Below, one piece after another: positions 25,895 through 34,532 of a stretch of 64,000 nucleotides of DNA. The stretch covers positions 62,001 through 126,000 of the forward strand of contig NZ_CALIMS010000006.1 in NCBI RefSeq assembly GCF_938045345.1, in the 5' to 3' direction. The first letter of the stretch is position 1. Each line of letters begins with the position of its first letter. The notes under the pieces were generated by a model. It worked only from the letters and a program-made list of their open reading frames with translations, had not been told where the DNA came from and did no database searches. A program made the translations under genes and the position numbers. The DNA is from an uncultured Campylobacter sp. (GTDB taxonomy: Bacteria > Campylobacterota > Campylobacteria > Campylobacterales > Campylobacteraceae).

Positions 25895-26764
25895 ATGGCT
25901 AAATTTAAAGAAATTTTATCCGATATCAACGAATTAATAGTTTTTAAACACTCGGTTTTCGCGCTACCGTTTATCTTTACGGCGATGATTACCGCGAGCA
26001 AGCTGCAAAACGGCTCGATATGGTTCGGCTGGAAGTTGCTTTTTTTAGGGACTTTATGCGCGGTGAGCGCAAGAAGCTTCGCTATGGCGCTAAATCGCTA
26101 CTTGGACGAAGACATCGACCGCGCCAATCCGCGTTGTGCTTCGCGCCCTAGCGTGGACGGACGGATCGGGCGCGGCAATTTACTGCTTTTCATCATCGCA
26201 AATGCAGTGGTTTTCATAGCGGTTTCGGCGCTTATAAATCCTTTGGCGCTTAAGCTTTCGGTGCCGATTTTAGCGGCATTGGGGGGGTATTCATATTTTA
26301 AACGCTTTAGCGAGACCGCGCATTTAATGCTCGGCTTTTGCTTAGGGCTTGCGCCGATTGCCGGAGCGATCGCCGTTAGCGGCGTAATTCCGCTATGGTC
26401 GGTGCTACTATGTCTCGGGGTAGTATTTTGGGTAGGCGGCTTTGACGTGCTGTATTCGCTTCAAGATATGGAATTTGACCGCAGCAATGGGCTTTACAGC
26501 ATCCCTGCGCTTTACGGCAAGGAAGCCTCGATGTTTATCTCTAAAATTTTTCACGCCGTGGCGGTGCTTTTTTGGCTGCTGTTTTGCGCGGCGGCAAATT
26601 TAGGTTTTTTTGCCTATCTTGGCGTGGCTGCGTGCGCGACGATCTTGTACTTTGAGCATAAGATCGTACGTAGTGATTTTAGCAAGATCGATCGCGCGTT
26701 TTTTACGCTGAATGGCTATTTGGGCATCGCCTTTTTTGCTTTTATTTTTGTAAATTTATTTTAA
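25895..26764 (+). CDS. UbiA-type polyprenyltransferase, probably for menaquinone
   Basis: The 289-residue inner-membrane enzyme has about eight helices and both aspartate motifs of UbiA enzymes: NRYLDEDIDRANPR near residue 70 and DVLYSLQDMEFDRSNG near 190. These bind the Mg-diphosphate of the prenyl donor. Campylobacters make menaquinone by the futalosine route, so the MqnP role is the likely one; it is often annotated ubiA. The start is the ATG after AAGGGACGAA; a longer frame upstream covers the promoter. A run of seven G lies inside the gene at 26281-26287. Confidence 0.85.
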   Translation: MAKFKEILSDINELIVFKHSVFALPFIFTAMITASKLQNGSIWFGWKLLFLGTLCAVSARSFAMALNRYLDEDIDRANPRCASRPSVDGRIGRGNLLLFIIANAVVFIAVSALINPLALKLSVPILAALGGYSYFKRFSETAHLMLGFCLGLAPIAGAIAVSGVIPLWSVLLCLGVVFWVGGFDVLYSLQDMEFDRSNGLYSIPALYGKEASMFISKIFHAVAVLFWLLFCAAANLGFFAYLGVAACATILYFEHKIVRSDFSKIDRAFFTLNGYLGIAFFAFIFVNLF

Positions 26765-26773
26765 GGAACCCCT

Positions 26774-27133
26774 ATGGATCTTAACACCATCATCATTTTA
26801 GGACTTTGCGTCGTTATATTTTTAATGTTTTTCGTCATATATTTTAAGGATAAGCAAGCGGATAAAAAATTCGAGCGCTTCGATCAGGTTCTGACCGACG
26901 CTATGCAGGAAAACTATCTGCTTAAAAAGAAGGTCGAGGAGCTAAAAGAGATGATCGATTCGGGCGGCAAAGTCGCTCCCAATATCGATATAAACGCGAT
27001 TGCCGACGTAATCGACGAGACGATAGAGCAGAGGCTAGATGTAGTGCCTACGATGATCGACGAGCGGGTAGAAAAGCAGATCAGACCGCTACTAGATCAG
27101 CTTAAAGAGCTCATCGGCTCGGTAAGAAAATAA
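26774..27133 (+). CDS. Small membrane-anchored coiled-coil protein
   Basis: The 119-residue product has one N-terminal membrane helix (~6-24) followed by a charged, heptad-like region (FERFDQVLTDAMQENYLLKKKVEELKEMID) and an acidic Asp/Ile-rich second half. I do not recognise a named family. It follows the prenyltransferase by nine bases, with AAGGAACCCCT before the ATG, and is probably in the same transcript. Confidence 0.65.
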   Translation: MDLNTIIILGLCVVIFLMFFVIYFKDKQADKKFERFDQVLTDAMQENYLLKKKVEELKEMIDSGGKVAPNIDINAIADVIDETIEQRLDVVPTMIDERVEKQIRPLLDQLKELIGSVRK

Positions 27134-27180
27134 CGAGAGCAATATAAAAATAAAATTTTGCAAAATCGCTTTGTTTTTTA

Positions 27181-27186
27181 TATAAT
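27181..27186 (+). promoter_or_regulatory. -10 box of the moaA-queED operon
   Basis: A perfect TATAAT preceded by TTTGTTTTTTA and lying 28 bases before the moaA ATG. This matches the AT-rich extended -10 form of Campylobacter promoters. Confidence 0.6.
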
Positions 27187-27213
27187 CGCCGCAAATTGAT
27201 ATTAAGGCAAAAT

Positions 27214-28179
27214 ATGCTAATTGATAAATTTGGACGAACGATCGATTATTTGCGCATTTCAGTTACGCAGCGGTGTAATTTCAGATGCAGATATTGCATG
27301 CCTGCTACGCCGTTTAACTGGGTGCCGCGAGAGAATATTTTAAGCTTTGAGGAGATGTTTTTATTCGTCAAAGTTGCGATCGACGGCGGCGTAAAAAAGA
27401 TCCGTATCACGGGCGGCGAACCACTGGTGCGAAAGGGGATCGAGGATTTTATAAAGATGATCGCGGATTATGCTCCAAATATCGATCTTGCGCTTACCAC
27501 TAACGGATATTATCTCAAAAACTACGCGCGCGCCCTTAAAGACGCGGGGCTAAAGCGCATCAATATGTCGCTTGACTCGCTGCGTCCGGAGCGAGCTAAA
27601 TTTATAGCTCAGCGCGGCGTGCTTTATAACGTCCTGGAGGGCCTTGACGCCGCGCTTGAAGCGGGGTTAAAGGTTAAGCTAAACACCGTCGCGCTAAAAG
27701 GGATCAACGACGACGAGCTTATTTATTTGTTGGAATTTGCCCGCGAGAAGGATTGCCAGATCCGCTTCATAGAATTTATGGAAAACACCCATGCCGGCGA
27801 TCTTACGGGATTAAAATCGAGTGAAATTTTAGATATTTTAAGGCGTAAATTTATCTTTACCGCTCTGCCGAAATCTCAGAGCTCGCCCGCGTCGCTTTAC
27901 GCGCTCGGGGACGGCTACACCTTCGGTATCATCGATCCGCACAAACACGATTTTTGCGAGAGCTGCAACCGTATCAGACTAAGTGCCGAGGGGCTTTTGA
28001 TCCCTTGTCTTTACTTCGAGGACGCACTAAGTATCAAAAAGGCGGTCAAAGAGGGCGACATCGCCGCAGCCGCCGAAATTTTGGCTAAAATTTTAGCGAA
28101 TAAGCCCGAGAAAAATCGCTGGCAAACGGACGCTTCGAATGAAATTTCAAGCCGCGCTTTTTACGAGACGGGCGGATGA
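27214..28179 (+). CDS. moaA: GTP 3',8-cyclase (molybdenum cofactor synthesis)
   Basis: The 321-residue radical SAM enzyme starts at the ATG after AAGGCAAAAT. The N-terminal cluster motif is CNFRCRYCMP. ITGGEPLVRKG follows, and the C-terminal cluster region is CESCNRIRLSAEGLLIPC. The conserved GG pair needed for activity ends the protein. It converts GTP to the first pterin intermediate of molybdenum cofactor, linking it to the mod genes elsewhere in the window. queE overlaps its stop. Confidence 0.93.
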   Translation: MLIDKFGRTIDYLRISVTQRCNFRCRYCMPATPFNWVPRENILSFEEMFLFVKVAIDGGVKKIRITGGEPLVRKGIEDFIKMIADYAPNIDLALTTNGYYLKNYARALKDAGLKRINMSLDSLRPERAKFIAQRGVLYNVLEGLDAALEAGLKVKLNTVALKGINDDELIYLLEFAREKDCQIRFIEFMENTHAGDLTGLKSSEILDILRRKFIFTALPKSQSSPASLYALGDGYTFGIIDPHKHDFCESCNRIRLSAEGLLIPCLYFEDALSIKKAVKEGDIAAAAEILAKILANKPEKNRWQTDASNEISSRAFYETGG

Positions 28180-29144
28180 GGCTCGTAGAGAGCTTTTTAA
28201 GTATCCAGGGCGAGGGCAAGTATGCGGGCAGGCTCGCGTTTTTCTTTCGCTTTGCGGGCTGCAATCTGCGCTGCGAGGGCTTCGGCGGCGAGCGCATTTC
28301 GCCAAAAACGGGCGAGACGCTACGCGGCTGCGATACGATCCGCGCGGTATTTACAAATCACTTCGAGCACGAAGAAATTTTAAATTTAGCCCAGCTTTTG
28401 AATAAAATTCCAAATTTATTCGCTTCGTCCTGTTCCCTACCTGCTTGCTCTGCATTAGGTTTTTGCGGCGCCACCGAACCTTTTTCTAAAAGCGATACCT
28501 TAAATTTCGCCGCCGCGCAAAGACTTCCCCGCCAAAACGGTAGCGCAGAAAAATCTTTAAATTTAACGAGCGAAAATTCTTTAAATTTCGCGGCGCAAAT
28601 TTCCTCAAATTTAAATCTGCATAGCTCCGTCTCGCCACAGAGCGCTAAGCTTTACCAAAAGCCGATCGTCGTTATTACAGGCGGCGAGCCGCTACTGCAC
28701 CATAAAGAGGCGCTATTTTACGAGTTCGTCTGCGAGCTGCTCGCGCGCGGATACGAAGTGCACTTCGAAACCAATGGCACGATTTTCGTGGATTTTGAAA
28801 AATTTCCCGCCTACAAAAGCTGCGTCTTTGCGGTCTCGCCTAAGCTTTCAAACTCCGCCGAGCCGCGCGAACGCAGGTTGAGCTTCGCCGCGCTGCGAAG
28901 CTTAAAACAAAACGCAAAAGATAGTTTTTACAAGTTCGTCATCTCGCCCGAGTTTGACGCGCAGCCCGAGATCGCTGAAATTTTAGCGGCGTGCGAGAGC
29001 GAGGTTTATTGCATGCCGTGCGGCGCAGATCGTCGCGAGCTGGAAAGCGGCGCGCAATTTTGCGTGGATTTTTGCCTAAAAAACGGCTATAATTACTCCG
29101 ATCGCCTGCACATTAGAATTTGGGGCGAGAAGGACGGGGTATGA
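28176..29144 (+). CDS. queE: 7-carboxy-7-deazaguanine synthase with a long internal insertion
   Basis: The 322-residue radical SAM enzyme converts carboxytetrahydropterin to CDG in queuosine synthesis. SIQGEGKYAGRLAFFFRFAGCNLRC at the start and VITGGEPLLHH in the middle identify it. The cluster cysteines are spaced C29-x3-C33-x18-C52 (GCD), not CxxxCxxC. Residues ~75-162 (SLNLTSENSLNFAAQISSNLNL and similar) are Ser/Asn/Leu-rich and encoded by AAATTT words. They explain the excess over the usual 210-250 residues. It is coupled to moaA and queD by ATGA overlaps. Confidence 0.88.
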   Translation: MRLVESFLSIQGEGKYAGRLAFFFRFAGCNLRCEGFGGERISPKTGETLRGCDTIRAVFTNHFEHEEILNLAQLLNKIPNLFASSCSLPACSALGFCGATEPFSKSDTLNFAAAQRLPRQNGSAEKSLNLTSENSLNFAAQISSNLNLHSSVSPQSAKLYQKPIVVITGGEPLLHHKEALFYEFVCELLARGYEVHFETNGTIFVDFEKFPAYKSCVFAVSPKLSNSAEPRERRLSFAALRSLKQNAKDSFYKFVISPEFDAQPEIAEILAACESEVYCMPCGADRRELESGAQFCVDFCLKNGYNYSDRLHIRIWGEKDGV

Positions 29145-29722
29145 TAATCAGGAAATTATACGAATTCGAAAACGCTCACATCGTGCGCCTGTGCGGCTCG
29201 AAGCGGTGCCGCACGAGCATCCACGGTCACTCCTACAGATGCGAAATTTTGCTTAGCTCAAATTTTTTAGATGAAGCGGGTATGGTTTATGACTTCGGCT
29301 ACATGAAGCTCGGTATTCGCGAGCTTATCGATAGTTTCGACCACGCTACGACGATCTACGCGCGCGATGATGCGGGCTACATCGCGGATCTTAAAAAACA
29401 CAGTGCGCGCTGGGTACAGATACCGCTAAATCCGAGCGCGGAGCAGTTTTGTAGAATTTTTTTCGTTCTAATCGACCGACTTTTGAGCCTGACTCAGATG
29501 CAAAACGGTGAGCGCGAAGTAAAGCTTCACAGCGTCATCGTGCACGAAACGGCCACCGGCTACGCGCAGTGCTTCCGCGAGGACGCCTACAACGCGCAGA
29601 TGGGCGAGATCGCGCTGGATGAGATAGAATTCTCGCCCGCCGTGCGCGAGGAGTGGAGGCAACCTGAGCTTTGGCAAAAGCTGCTACGCGGCGAAAAAAT
29701 CATCTATCCAAAGGATTGCTGA
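29141..29722 (+). CDS. queD: 6-carboxy-5,6,7,8-tetrahydropterin synthase
   Basis: The 193-residue protein has the zinc histidines in FENAHIVRLCGSKRCRTSIHGHSYR, VYDFGYMKLGIRELIDSFDHA and the C-terminal VHETATGYA. It makes the QueE substrate from dihydroneopterin triphosphate. The start overlaps the queE stop (ATGA). Confidence 0.9.
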   Translation: MIIRKLYEFENAHIVRLCGSKRCRTSIHGHSYRCEILLSSNFLDEAGMVYDFGYMKLGIRELIDSFDHATTIYARDDAGYIADLKKHSARWVQIPLNPSAEQFCRIFFVLIDRLLSLTQMQNGEREVKLHSVIVHETATGYAQCFREDAYNAQMGEIALDEIEFSPAVREEWRQPELWQKLLRGEKIIYPKDC

Positions 29723-29943
29723 TGAGAAATTTATTTAAATTTGGCGCGGGGCTCGTTCGCATTTTTGCCGCGTGCGCAATCTTTGTCTGCGCGCTTGCTT
29801 TGGGCGGTTGCGACGATGAGAAAAAGGACGCCCTGCAAAAGCCGCCGGTAGATAGCGAGGTGCCGAAGGACGTGCCTATCGCGCCTAGCGAGCCTAAAAT
29901 CGATATAAATGCCGATATGCCGCCGCTTCCGGTGACAGAATAA
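29722..29943 (+). CDS. Small lipoprotein
   Basis: The 73-residue product starts at the ATG that overlaps the queD stop (TGATG), with AAGGA six bases upstream. A basic start and hydrophobic core end in the lipobox LGGC. The mature part is short and rich in Pro, Asp and Glu (PPVDSEVPKDVPIAPSEP). By position it corresponds to C. jejuni Cj0158c (from memory). Its role is unknown. Confidence 0.75.
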   Translation: MRNLFKFGAGLVRIFAACAIFVCALALGGCDDEKKDALQKPPVDSEVPKDVPIAPSEPKIDINADMPPLPVTE

Positions 29944-30320
29944 GGCGGAGCATTGAAAAATCTGCGTCTAAATTTGAAAATTTTTAAAATTTGCGTTGTT
30001 CGTATGCGGCGCGCAAGCGCGATTTTAGCGCCGTTTTTGCCCGTGCGATCTGCGCAAAGAAATTTTAAATTTCATAAAGCTCTATCCGCAAAATTTCATT
30101 CTTGGCGCGAGATACACTGCGCCAAATCGCGATTAGAAGGCAATGGGGTAAAATTTAACGCAATAAATATCCGCGACCGCTTTGAAAGGTTTTTAAAATT
30201 TCAAAGGCGCGGAACAGGTCTGTCTTATCTCGCGCCGAAAAAATTTGCGTTGAAATTCGGTCGTTTCGGCTCTAGCCGCGCAAAATTTTATTTCCTAAAT
30301 TTAACTCCCTGGCGGAAGTG
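29944..30320. other. Intergenic region, probably non-coding
   Basis: An open frame of 122 codons from a TTG at 29953 fills the gap, but its product is a basic Lys/Phe/Arg/Leu-rich string that mirrors translated AAATTT repeats, so I do not call a gene. The gap also holds an inverted repeat, TTGGCGC (30102-30108) with GCGCCAA (30119-30125). Confidence 0.5.
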
Positions 30321-30803
30321 ATGGATTATCTGTATCAAAGCGCCCTGAGCTTTCATAAATTTTTCGCGCTAGCTGTGGCGATTTTAACGATAATTTATCT
30401 GATTTTTACCCAACTTAAGATCGACGCGGCGGCAGAATTTTGCCCGCGCAAAGAGGCTTTGAATTCCGCCGCCTCCGCGCCGCAAGCTGAAAATTTAAAG
30501 CAAAAGAGCAGATCTGGGCTTAGATTTCTTAGGCGCATCAGGCTGTTTTTGCCGATCTATTATTCGTGTATCGCGGCGCTGATAATTAGCGGAAGCGTGA
30601 TGCTGCCGGTGCTGCGTTTTGATCTGAGCTTTAAAATTTACTTTATGGCGGTCGGATCGCTAGCGATGATCGCGCTTAGCGCGGTATCATACAAACGGCT
30701 GAAAATAGCGTATCTAAGTCAAAACTTTGCGCCGTATCAGCGCAAAATGCGGGTGATTTTGGGGCTAAGCTTAGCGATAATTTTGATAGCGAGTGTTATT
30801 TGA
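30321..30803 (+). CDS. Small integral membrane protein
   Basis: The 160-residue product has four predicted membrane helices: ~10-28, ~77-95, ~103-122 and ~142-158. A hydrophilic loop (~35-65) includes ALNSAASAPQAENLKQKS. The ATG follows GGAAGTG; a GTG one codon earlier is possible. rsmE starts inside its stop codon. The same pairing exists in C. jejuni (Cj0157c-Cj0156c, from memory). Function unknown. Confidence 0.72.
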   Translation: MDYLYQSALSFHKFFALAVAILTIIYLIFTQLKIDAAAEFCPRKEALNSAASAPQAENLKQKSRSGLRFLRRIRLFLPIYYSCIAALIISGSVMLPVLRFDLSFKIYFMAVGSLAMIALSAVSYKRLKIAYLSQNFAPYQRKMRVILGLSLAIILIASVI

Positions 30804-31459
30804 TGGTATATTTTTACGATAAGCTTGCAGGCGAACAGAGCCTAGTTTTGCAGAATGATCAGTTTTTGCACCTAAAGGCCAGACGAGCAAGGGCGGGCGA
30901 GCGCATAGACGTGCGAAATCTAAATGACGGGGCGAGTTATCTATATGAGATCGCCGAAATTTCGCGCAAAGGTGCGGCTCTGAATTTAGTTTTTAAAAGC
31001 TCGGTTTTTACGCCGAGCCACGATTTTTGCGTCGCTTGGGCGGTCGTCGAGAGCGCCGTGATCGAAAAGAGCCTGCCTGCGCTAAATGAGATGGGCGTCG
31101 GGCGGCTTGTTTTGGTTTATGCCGATCTGTCGCAGAAAAACGTGCGGCTCGATCTGCAGAGGATAGAGCGGATTTTGATCAACTCATCTCAGCAATGCGG
31201 GCGAAATTCCATCATGCAGATCGATGTTTTGGGCGGCTCGGACGAGCTCGCGCAAAGGTATGAAAACGTAAGCCTGATCGATTTTGGCGGCAAGAATATC
31301 GACATTTTTGGCGGCGATGAGGTCGCTTTCATCGGCCCGGAGGGCGGATTTTCGCCGCGCGAAAGGGAGAAATTTAAAAACGCCTATGCGCTTAATAGCC
31401 CTTATATTTTGCGCTCAAACACCGCGCTGATCGCAACTTGCGCGAAGCTGATGTTTTAA
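30803..31459 (+). CDS. rsmE: 16S rRNA m3U1498 methyltransferase
   Basis: The 218-residue SPOUT methyltransferase has AFIGPEGGFSPREREKF and LRSNTALIATCAKL, the knot that binds S-adenosylmethionine. An N-terminal PUA-like domain carries HLKARRARAGERIDV. The start overlaps the upstream stop (TGATG). Confidence 0.9.
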   Translation: MVYFYDKLAGEQSLVLQNDQFLHLKARRARAGERIDVRNLNDGASYLYEIAEISRKGAALNLVFKSSVFTPSHDFCVAWAVVESAVIEKSLPALNEMGVGRLVLVYADLSQKNVRLDLQRIERILINSSQQCGRNSIMQIDVLGGSDELAQRYENVSLIDFGGKNIDIFGGDEVAFIGPEGGFSPREREKFKNAYALNSPYILRSNTALIATCAKLMF

Positions 31460-31787
31460 ACGCTCGGCAAATTTTAAAATTTAAAGCCGCGTGCTTTAAA
31501 TTTTGGAATTTAAAATTTGCTCTGCGCGACCTGTGATGTTTATCTGCGGCTTGACGCGCGGCGTGTATTTGCCGCGGCGCGTATTCGCGCGCTGTATTTT
31601 GCACGCCGCAATAAATCAAAATTTTATCTTCTAAATGCGCTAAATTTTAAAATTCTTCGCGCTTAAAAAGCATGATCGAAAAAAAATTGCCGCTTTGCCG
31701 AGAGTTTTTTAAAACCCTTTAAATTTGCTTTTTAGATAAAAAAGTTGTATAATCGCAACCTTTTAAAATCATCAAAAAGGATCAAAA
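31460..31787. other. Intergenic region before rpmE
   Basis: No gene is seen. The first half carries AAATTTTAAAATTTAAA words on both strands; the second half becomes AT-rich and holds the rpmE promoter and leader. Several poly-A and poly-T tracts (A8 near 31680) precede the promoter. Confidence 0.5.
31748..31753 (+). promoter_or_regulatory. -10 box of the rpmE operon
   Basis: A perfect TATAAT after TTTTTAGATAAAAAAGTTG, 35 bases before the rpmE ATG. AAAAGGATC follows as a ribosome site. Confidence 0.65.
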
Positions 31788-31988
31788 ATGAAAAAAGATA
31801 TCCATCCGAACTTTGTCGAAACGACCGTTACTTGCGCTTGCGGAAACACTTTTAAAACGCGCTCGAACAAGCCTGAGATCCGCGTCGATATCTGCTCCAA
31901 CTGCCATCCGTTTTTCACAGGCAGCGAGAAGATCGTAGATAGCGCGGGCCGCGTCGAGAAATTTAAGCAAAAATACGGAATGAAATAG
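31788..31988 (+). CDS. rpmE: Ribosomal protein L31
   Basis: The 66-residue protein is the zinc-binding form, with CACG near residue 16 and CSNCHPFFTG near 37. It opens with MKKDIHPNF, as in most L31 proteins. It heads a run of translation-related genes (rsmI, rlmB). Confidence 0.95.
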   Translation: MKKDIHPNFVETTVTCACGNTFKTRSNKPEIRVDICSNCHPFFTGSEKIVDSAGRVEKFKQKYGMK

Positions 31989-32804
31989 TTGCTATATCTC
32001 ATTCCTACGCCGATAGGAAATTTAAGCGATATCTCGAGCCGCGCGCTTGAGGTATTGCAAAGCTGCGAAATCCTAATCTGCGAGGATACGAGGGTTTCAA
32101 AAAAACTTCTAAATCTATTATCCGATAAATTTCAAATTTCATTTAAAATTTCACAGTTTTACTCGCTGCACACGCACAACGAAGCGGAGTTTTTCGCGGG
32201 TTTTGATGCGGCGCTTCTGCGCGAAAAAACTTGCGCATACGTAAGCGATGCGGGCATGCCCTGCATCAGCGATCCGGGAATTGCGCTCGTAAAATTTGCG
32301 CAACGAAGCGGCGTAGCTTACGAGGTGCTTAGCGGCGCAAACGCTCTGCTGCTCGCAGCCGCCGCAAGCGGACTAGTGGAGAAAGAATTTAGCTTTTTAG
32401 GCTTTTTGAATAATGACGGCGCGCAGCGCAAAGCTCAGATCCTAAATTTAATGCAAAGCCCCTATCCATGCGTACTTTACGAATCTCCGAAGCGCGTGAT
32501 AAAGCTAATAGAGCAGATCGCGGGGATCGACGCGCAGCGCAAAATTTTTGCGATCAAAGAAGCCACGAAAAAATTTGAAACAAAATTTTTCGGTAGCGCC
32601 GCAGAGGTTTTGCTGAGCTTAAACGGCGCAAATTTAAACGGCGAATGGTGCATCGTGATTGACGGCGCGGGTGAGAAAAGCTTTGAAAAAATCACGCAAG
32701 AAGATATTCTGTCGCTTGAGATCGCGCCGAAAATAAAAGCAAAACTACTCTCAAAAATAAACGGCGAACCCGCCAAAGAAATATATAAAAATTTGATACG
32801 CTAA
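31989..32804 (+). CDS. rsmI: 16S rRNA 2'-O-ribose C1402 methyltransferase
   Basis: The 271-residue product opens with LIPTPIGNLSDISSRALEVL and has CEDTRVSKKLL and YVSDAGMPCISDPG, the signature blocks of RsmI. It starts at a TTG that directly follows the rpmE stop codon, so translation is probably coupled. Confidence 0.92.
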   Translation: MLYLIPTPIGNLSDISSRALEVLQSCEILICEDTRVSKKLLNLLSDKFQISFKISQFYSLHTHNEAEFFAGFDAALLREKTCAYVSDAGMPCISDPGIALVKFAQRSGVAYEVLSGANALLLAAAASGLVEKEFSFLGFLNNDGAQRKAQILNLMQSPYPCVLYESPKRVIKLIEQIAGIDAQRKIFAIKEATKKFETKFFGSAAEVLLSLNGANLNGEWCIVIDGAGEKSFEKITQEDILSLEIAPKIKAKLLSKINGEPAKEIYKNLIR

Positions 32805-32839
32805 GTCATATTTTAACCGTTTTTCGCTAAAATCCCAAA

Positions 32840-33541
32840 ATGATTATTTACGGCAAGCAGCTGTTTTTGCACCTTTTAAACCGGCATCCGCAGAAATTTA
32901 TCCGCATCATCCTTGCTAAGGAGTGCGAGAAAGAAATTTTTAAAAAGATCGCCGCAACCGGTGTAAAGATCGAGCGCGCCGATGCTAAAAAAGCTCAAGC
33001 CCTCGCTCGCGGCGGCAACCATCAAGGCTTCTTGGCCGAGGTGGAGGAGTTTAGCTTCGGCGATCTAGCTAGCGTCAAAGACGATAAATTCGTGCCGATC
33101 CTTTATGGGCTTACCGACGTCGGAAATATCGGCGCGATAATGCGCAGCGCCTATGCTTTGGGCACGGACAGCGTGATCGTCGTCGCAAATAATCTAAATA
33201 TGGCGGGCGTAGTGCGCGCAAGCTCGGGCGCGGCGTATGAGCTAAACGTCGTTAAGGTCGCAGACGGGCTTAGCGTGATAAACGAGCTTAAACAAAGCGG
33301 CTTTGAAATTTACGCCGCGAGTGCGGACGGGACGAGCTTTAAGGAGTTAAAGCTCGGCGCGAAAAACGCACTCGTAATGGGGAACGAAGAAGAGGGGATA
33401 CCTGCTAGGGCGCTTAAAAAATGCGACCGCGCGGTATCGATAAAGATGCGCGAAGGCTGGGACTCGCTTAACGTAAGCGCGGCATTTGCGATACTATGCG
33501 ATGGAATTTTAAATGGAAGAAATAAAAGAGAAGTTAAATAA
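32840..33541 (+). CDS. rlmB: 23S rRNA Gm2251-type 2'-O-methyltransferase
   Basis: The 233-residue SpoU-family enzyme carries an N-terminal substrate-binding domain ending in GGNHQGFLAEV. Its knotted catalytic domain has LTDVGNIGAIMRSAYALG, VMGNEEEGI and SLNVSAAFAILCDGIL. A TAAAAT box lies about ten bases before the ATG, perhaps as a -10 for a leaderless or short-leader message. It overlaps the next gene by 29 bases. Confidence 0.9.
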   Translation: MIIYGKQLFLHLLNRHPQKFIRIILAKECEKEIFKKIAATGVKIERADAKKAQALARGGNHQGFLAEVEEFSFGDLASVKDDKFVPILYGLTDVGNIGAIMRSAYALGTDSVIVVANNLNMAGVVRASSGAAYELNVVKVADGLSVINELKQSGFEIYAASADGTSFKELKLGAKNALVMGNEEEGIPARALKKCDRAVSIKMREGWDSLNVSAAFAILCDGILNGRNKREVK

Positions 33542-34532
33542 TACGGACGAGCAGGCTGAACAAACCGAGAAGCCAGAGCAAACACAGCAGCCAAAAAATA
33601 GCGATCTGGATGAATTAAAATCTATGGATCTGATCGAAATAGCGCGCACGACGCGCATCGATGCGCAAAATTTAGAATACATCATCAACAAAGACTTCGA
33701 GAAGCTAGCAAATTTTAATGTGAGGGGCTACATTAAAATTTTAGAGCGCGAGTTCGGGCTGGATCTGTCGGACTGGCTTAGCGAGTTTGAGAGCGCCAAA
33801 GCGAGCTTTGCGCCCGTTAAAAAGGCCAAAGTCGAGCAGGTCTATGGTCAAAGGGTCAGCCCTAATAAAAGCGGCAGCGGTTGGCTTTTATGGCTGCTTG
33901 CGATGGTATTAATCATAGGCGCAATCTTTTATTTTGGACTTTATAAAAGCTTCGGCGAGTTTTTGGGCTCGCTTTTATGGGAACAAAACAAAACCACCTA
34001 CTCGGACGCTCCAATCGTAAATAACACTCAAAAAAAGCTTGAAAATATCGGTATCGACGTCGTTTCACACAACGCTACAGATGAAAAATTCGCACTAAAG
34101 TCAGATGCCAATGCAGCCGCTGTTGCGGATAAAAATTTAAGCTCGCTCAATGCGCTGGACCGCTCTATCAGGATCGAGCGCGCGAGCATTAAGACTGAGG
34201 AAAATTCTACCGACGAAAACGCTACTCAAAGCGCGCCCGTGCCGAGCAAAGATATCGTGCTTAGCCCGCGCGGTAAGATGTGGATTGGGATCATTGATTT
34301 AAAAAGCGGCAAGAAGCGCGAGATGGTCATTAATGCCCCTTACGTCGTCGCTTCGCAAGGGAATGAGGAGCTGCTAATCTCTACCGGTCACGGGATGTTT
34401 GAGCTCGGCAAAGCCGATGGCAACGTAACTTTCAGCGAAAGAAACACTCAAAAATTCCACGTCAAAGATGGCAATATCACTAAAATTTCAGCCGATGAAT
34501 TTCTGCGCCTAAACAAGGGCAAAAAGTGGTAA
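33513..34532 (+). CDS. RodZ-like membrane protein
   Basis: The 339-residue protein opens with a charged Glu/Gln/Lys-rich stretch. Residues ~34-90 form a helical region that could be a helix-turn-helix (MDLIEIARTTRIDAQNLEYIINKDF). One membrane helix lies at ~126-146 (LLWLLAMVLIIGAIFYFGL). The periplasmic part ends in a beta-rich domain (~250-330). This layout resembles the cell-shape protein RodZ, but the match is architectural only. C. jejuni has a membrane protein at the same position (Cj0152c, from memory). Confidence 0.65.
   Translation: MEEIKEKLNNTDEQAEQTEKPEQTQQPKNSDLDELKSMDLIEIARTTRIDAQNLEYIINKDFEKLANFNVRGYIKILEREFGLDLSDWLSEFESAKASFAPVKKAKVEQVYGQRVSPNKSGSGWLLWLLAMVLIIGAIFYFGLYKSFGEFLGSLLWEQNKTTYSDAPIVNNTQKKLENIGIDVVSHNATDEKFALKSDANAAAVADKNLSSLNALDRSIRIERASIKTEENSTDENATQSAPVPSKDIVLSPRGKMWIGIIDLKSGKKREMVINAPYVVASQGNEELLISTGHGMFELGKADGNVTFSERNTQKFHVKDGNITKISADEFLRLNKGKKW

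Noticed and set aside
29953..30321. 122-codon open frame from a TTG
   Set aside because: Its basic Lys/Phe/Arg-rich product looks like translated AAATTT repeat DNA, and no family resemblance or strong ribosome site supports it.
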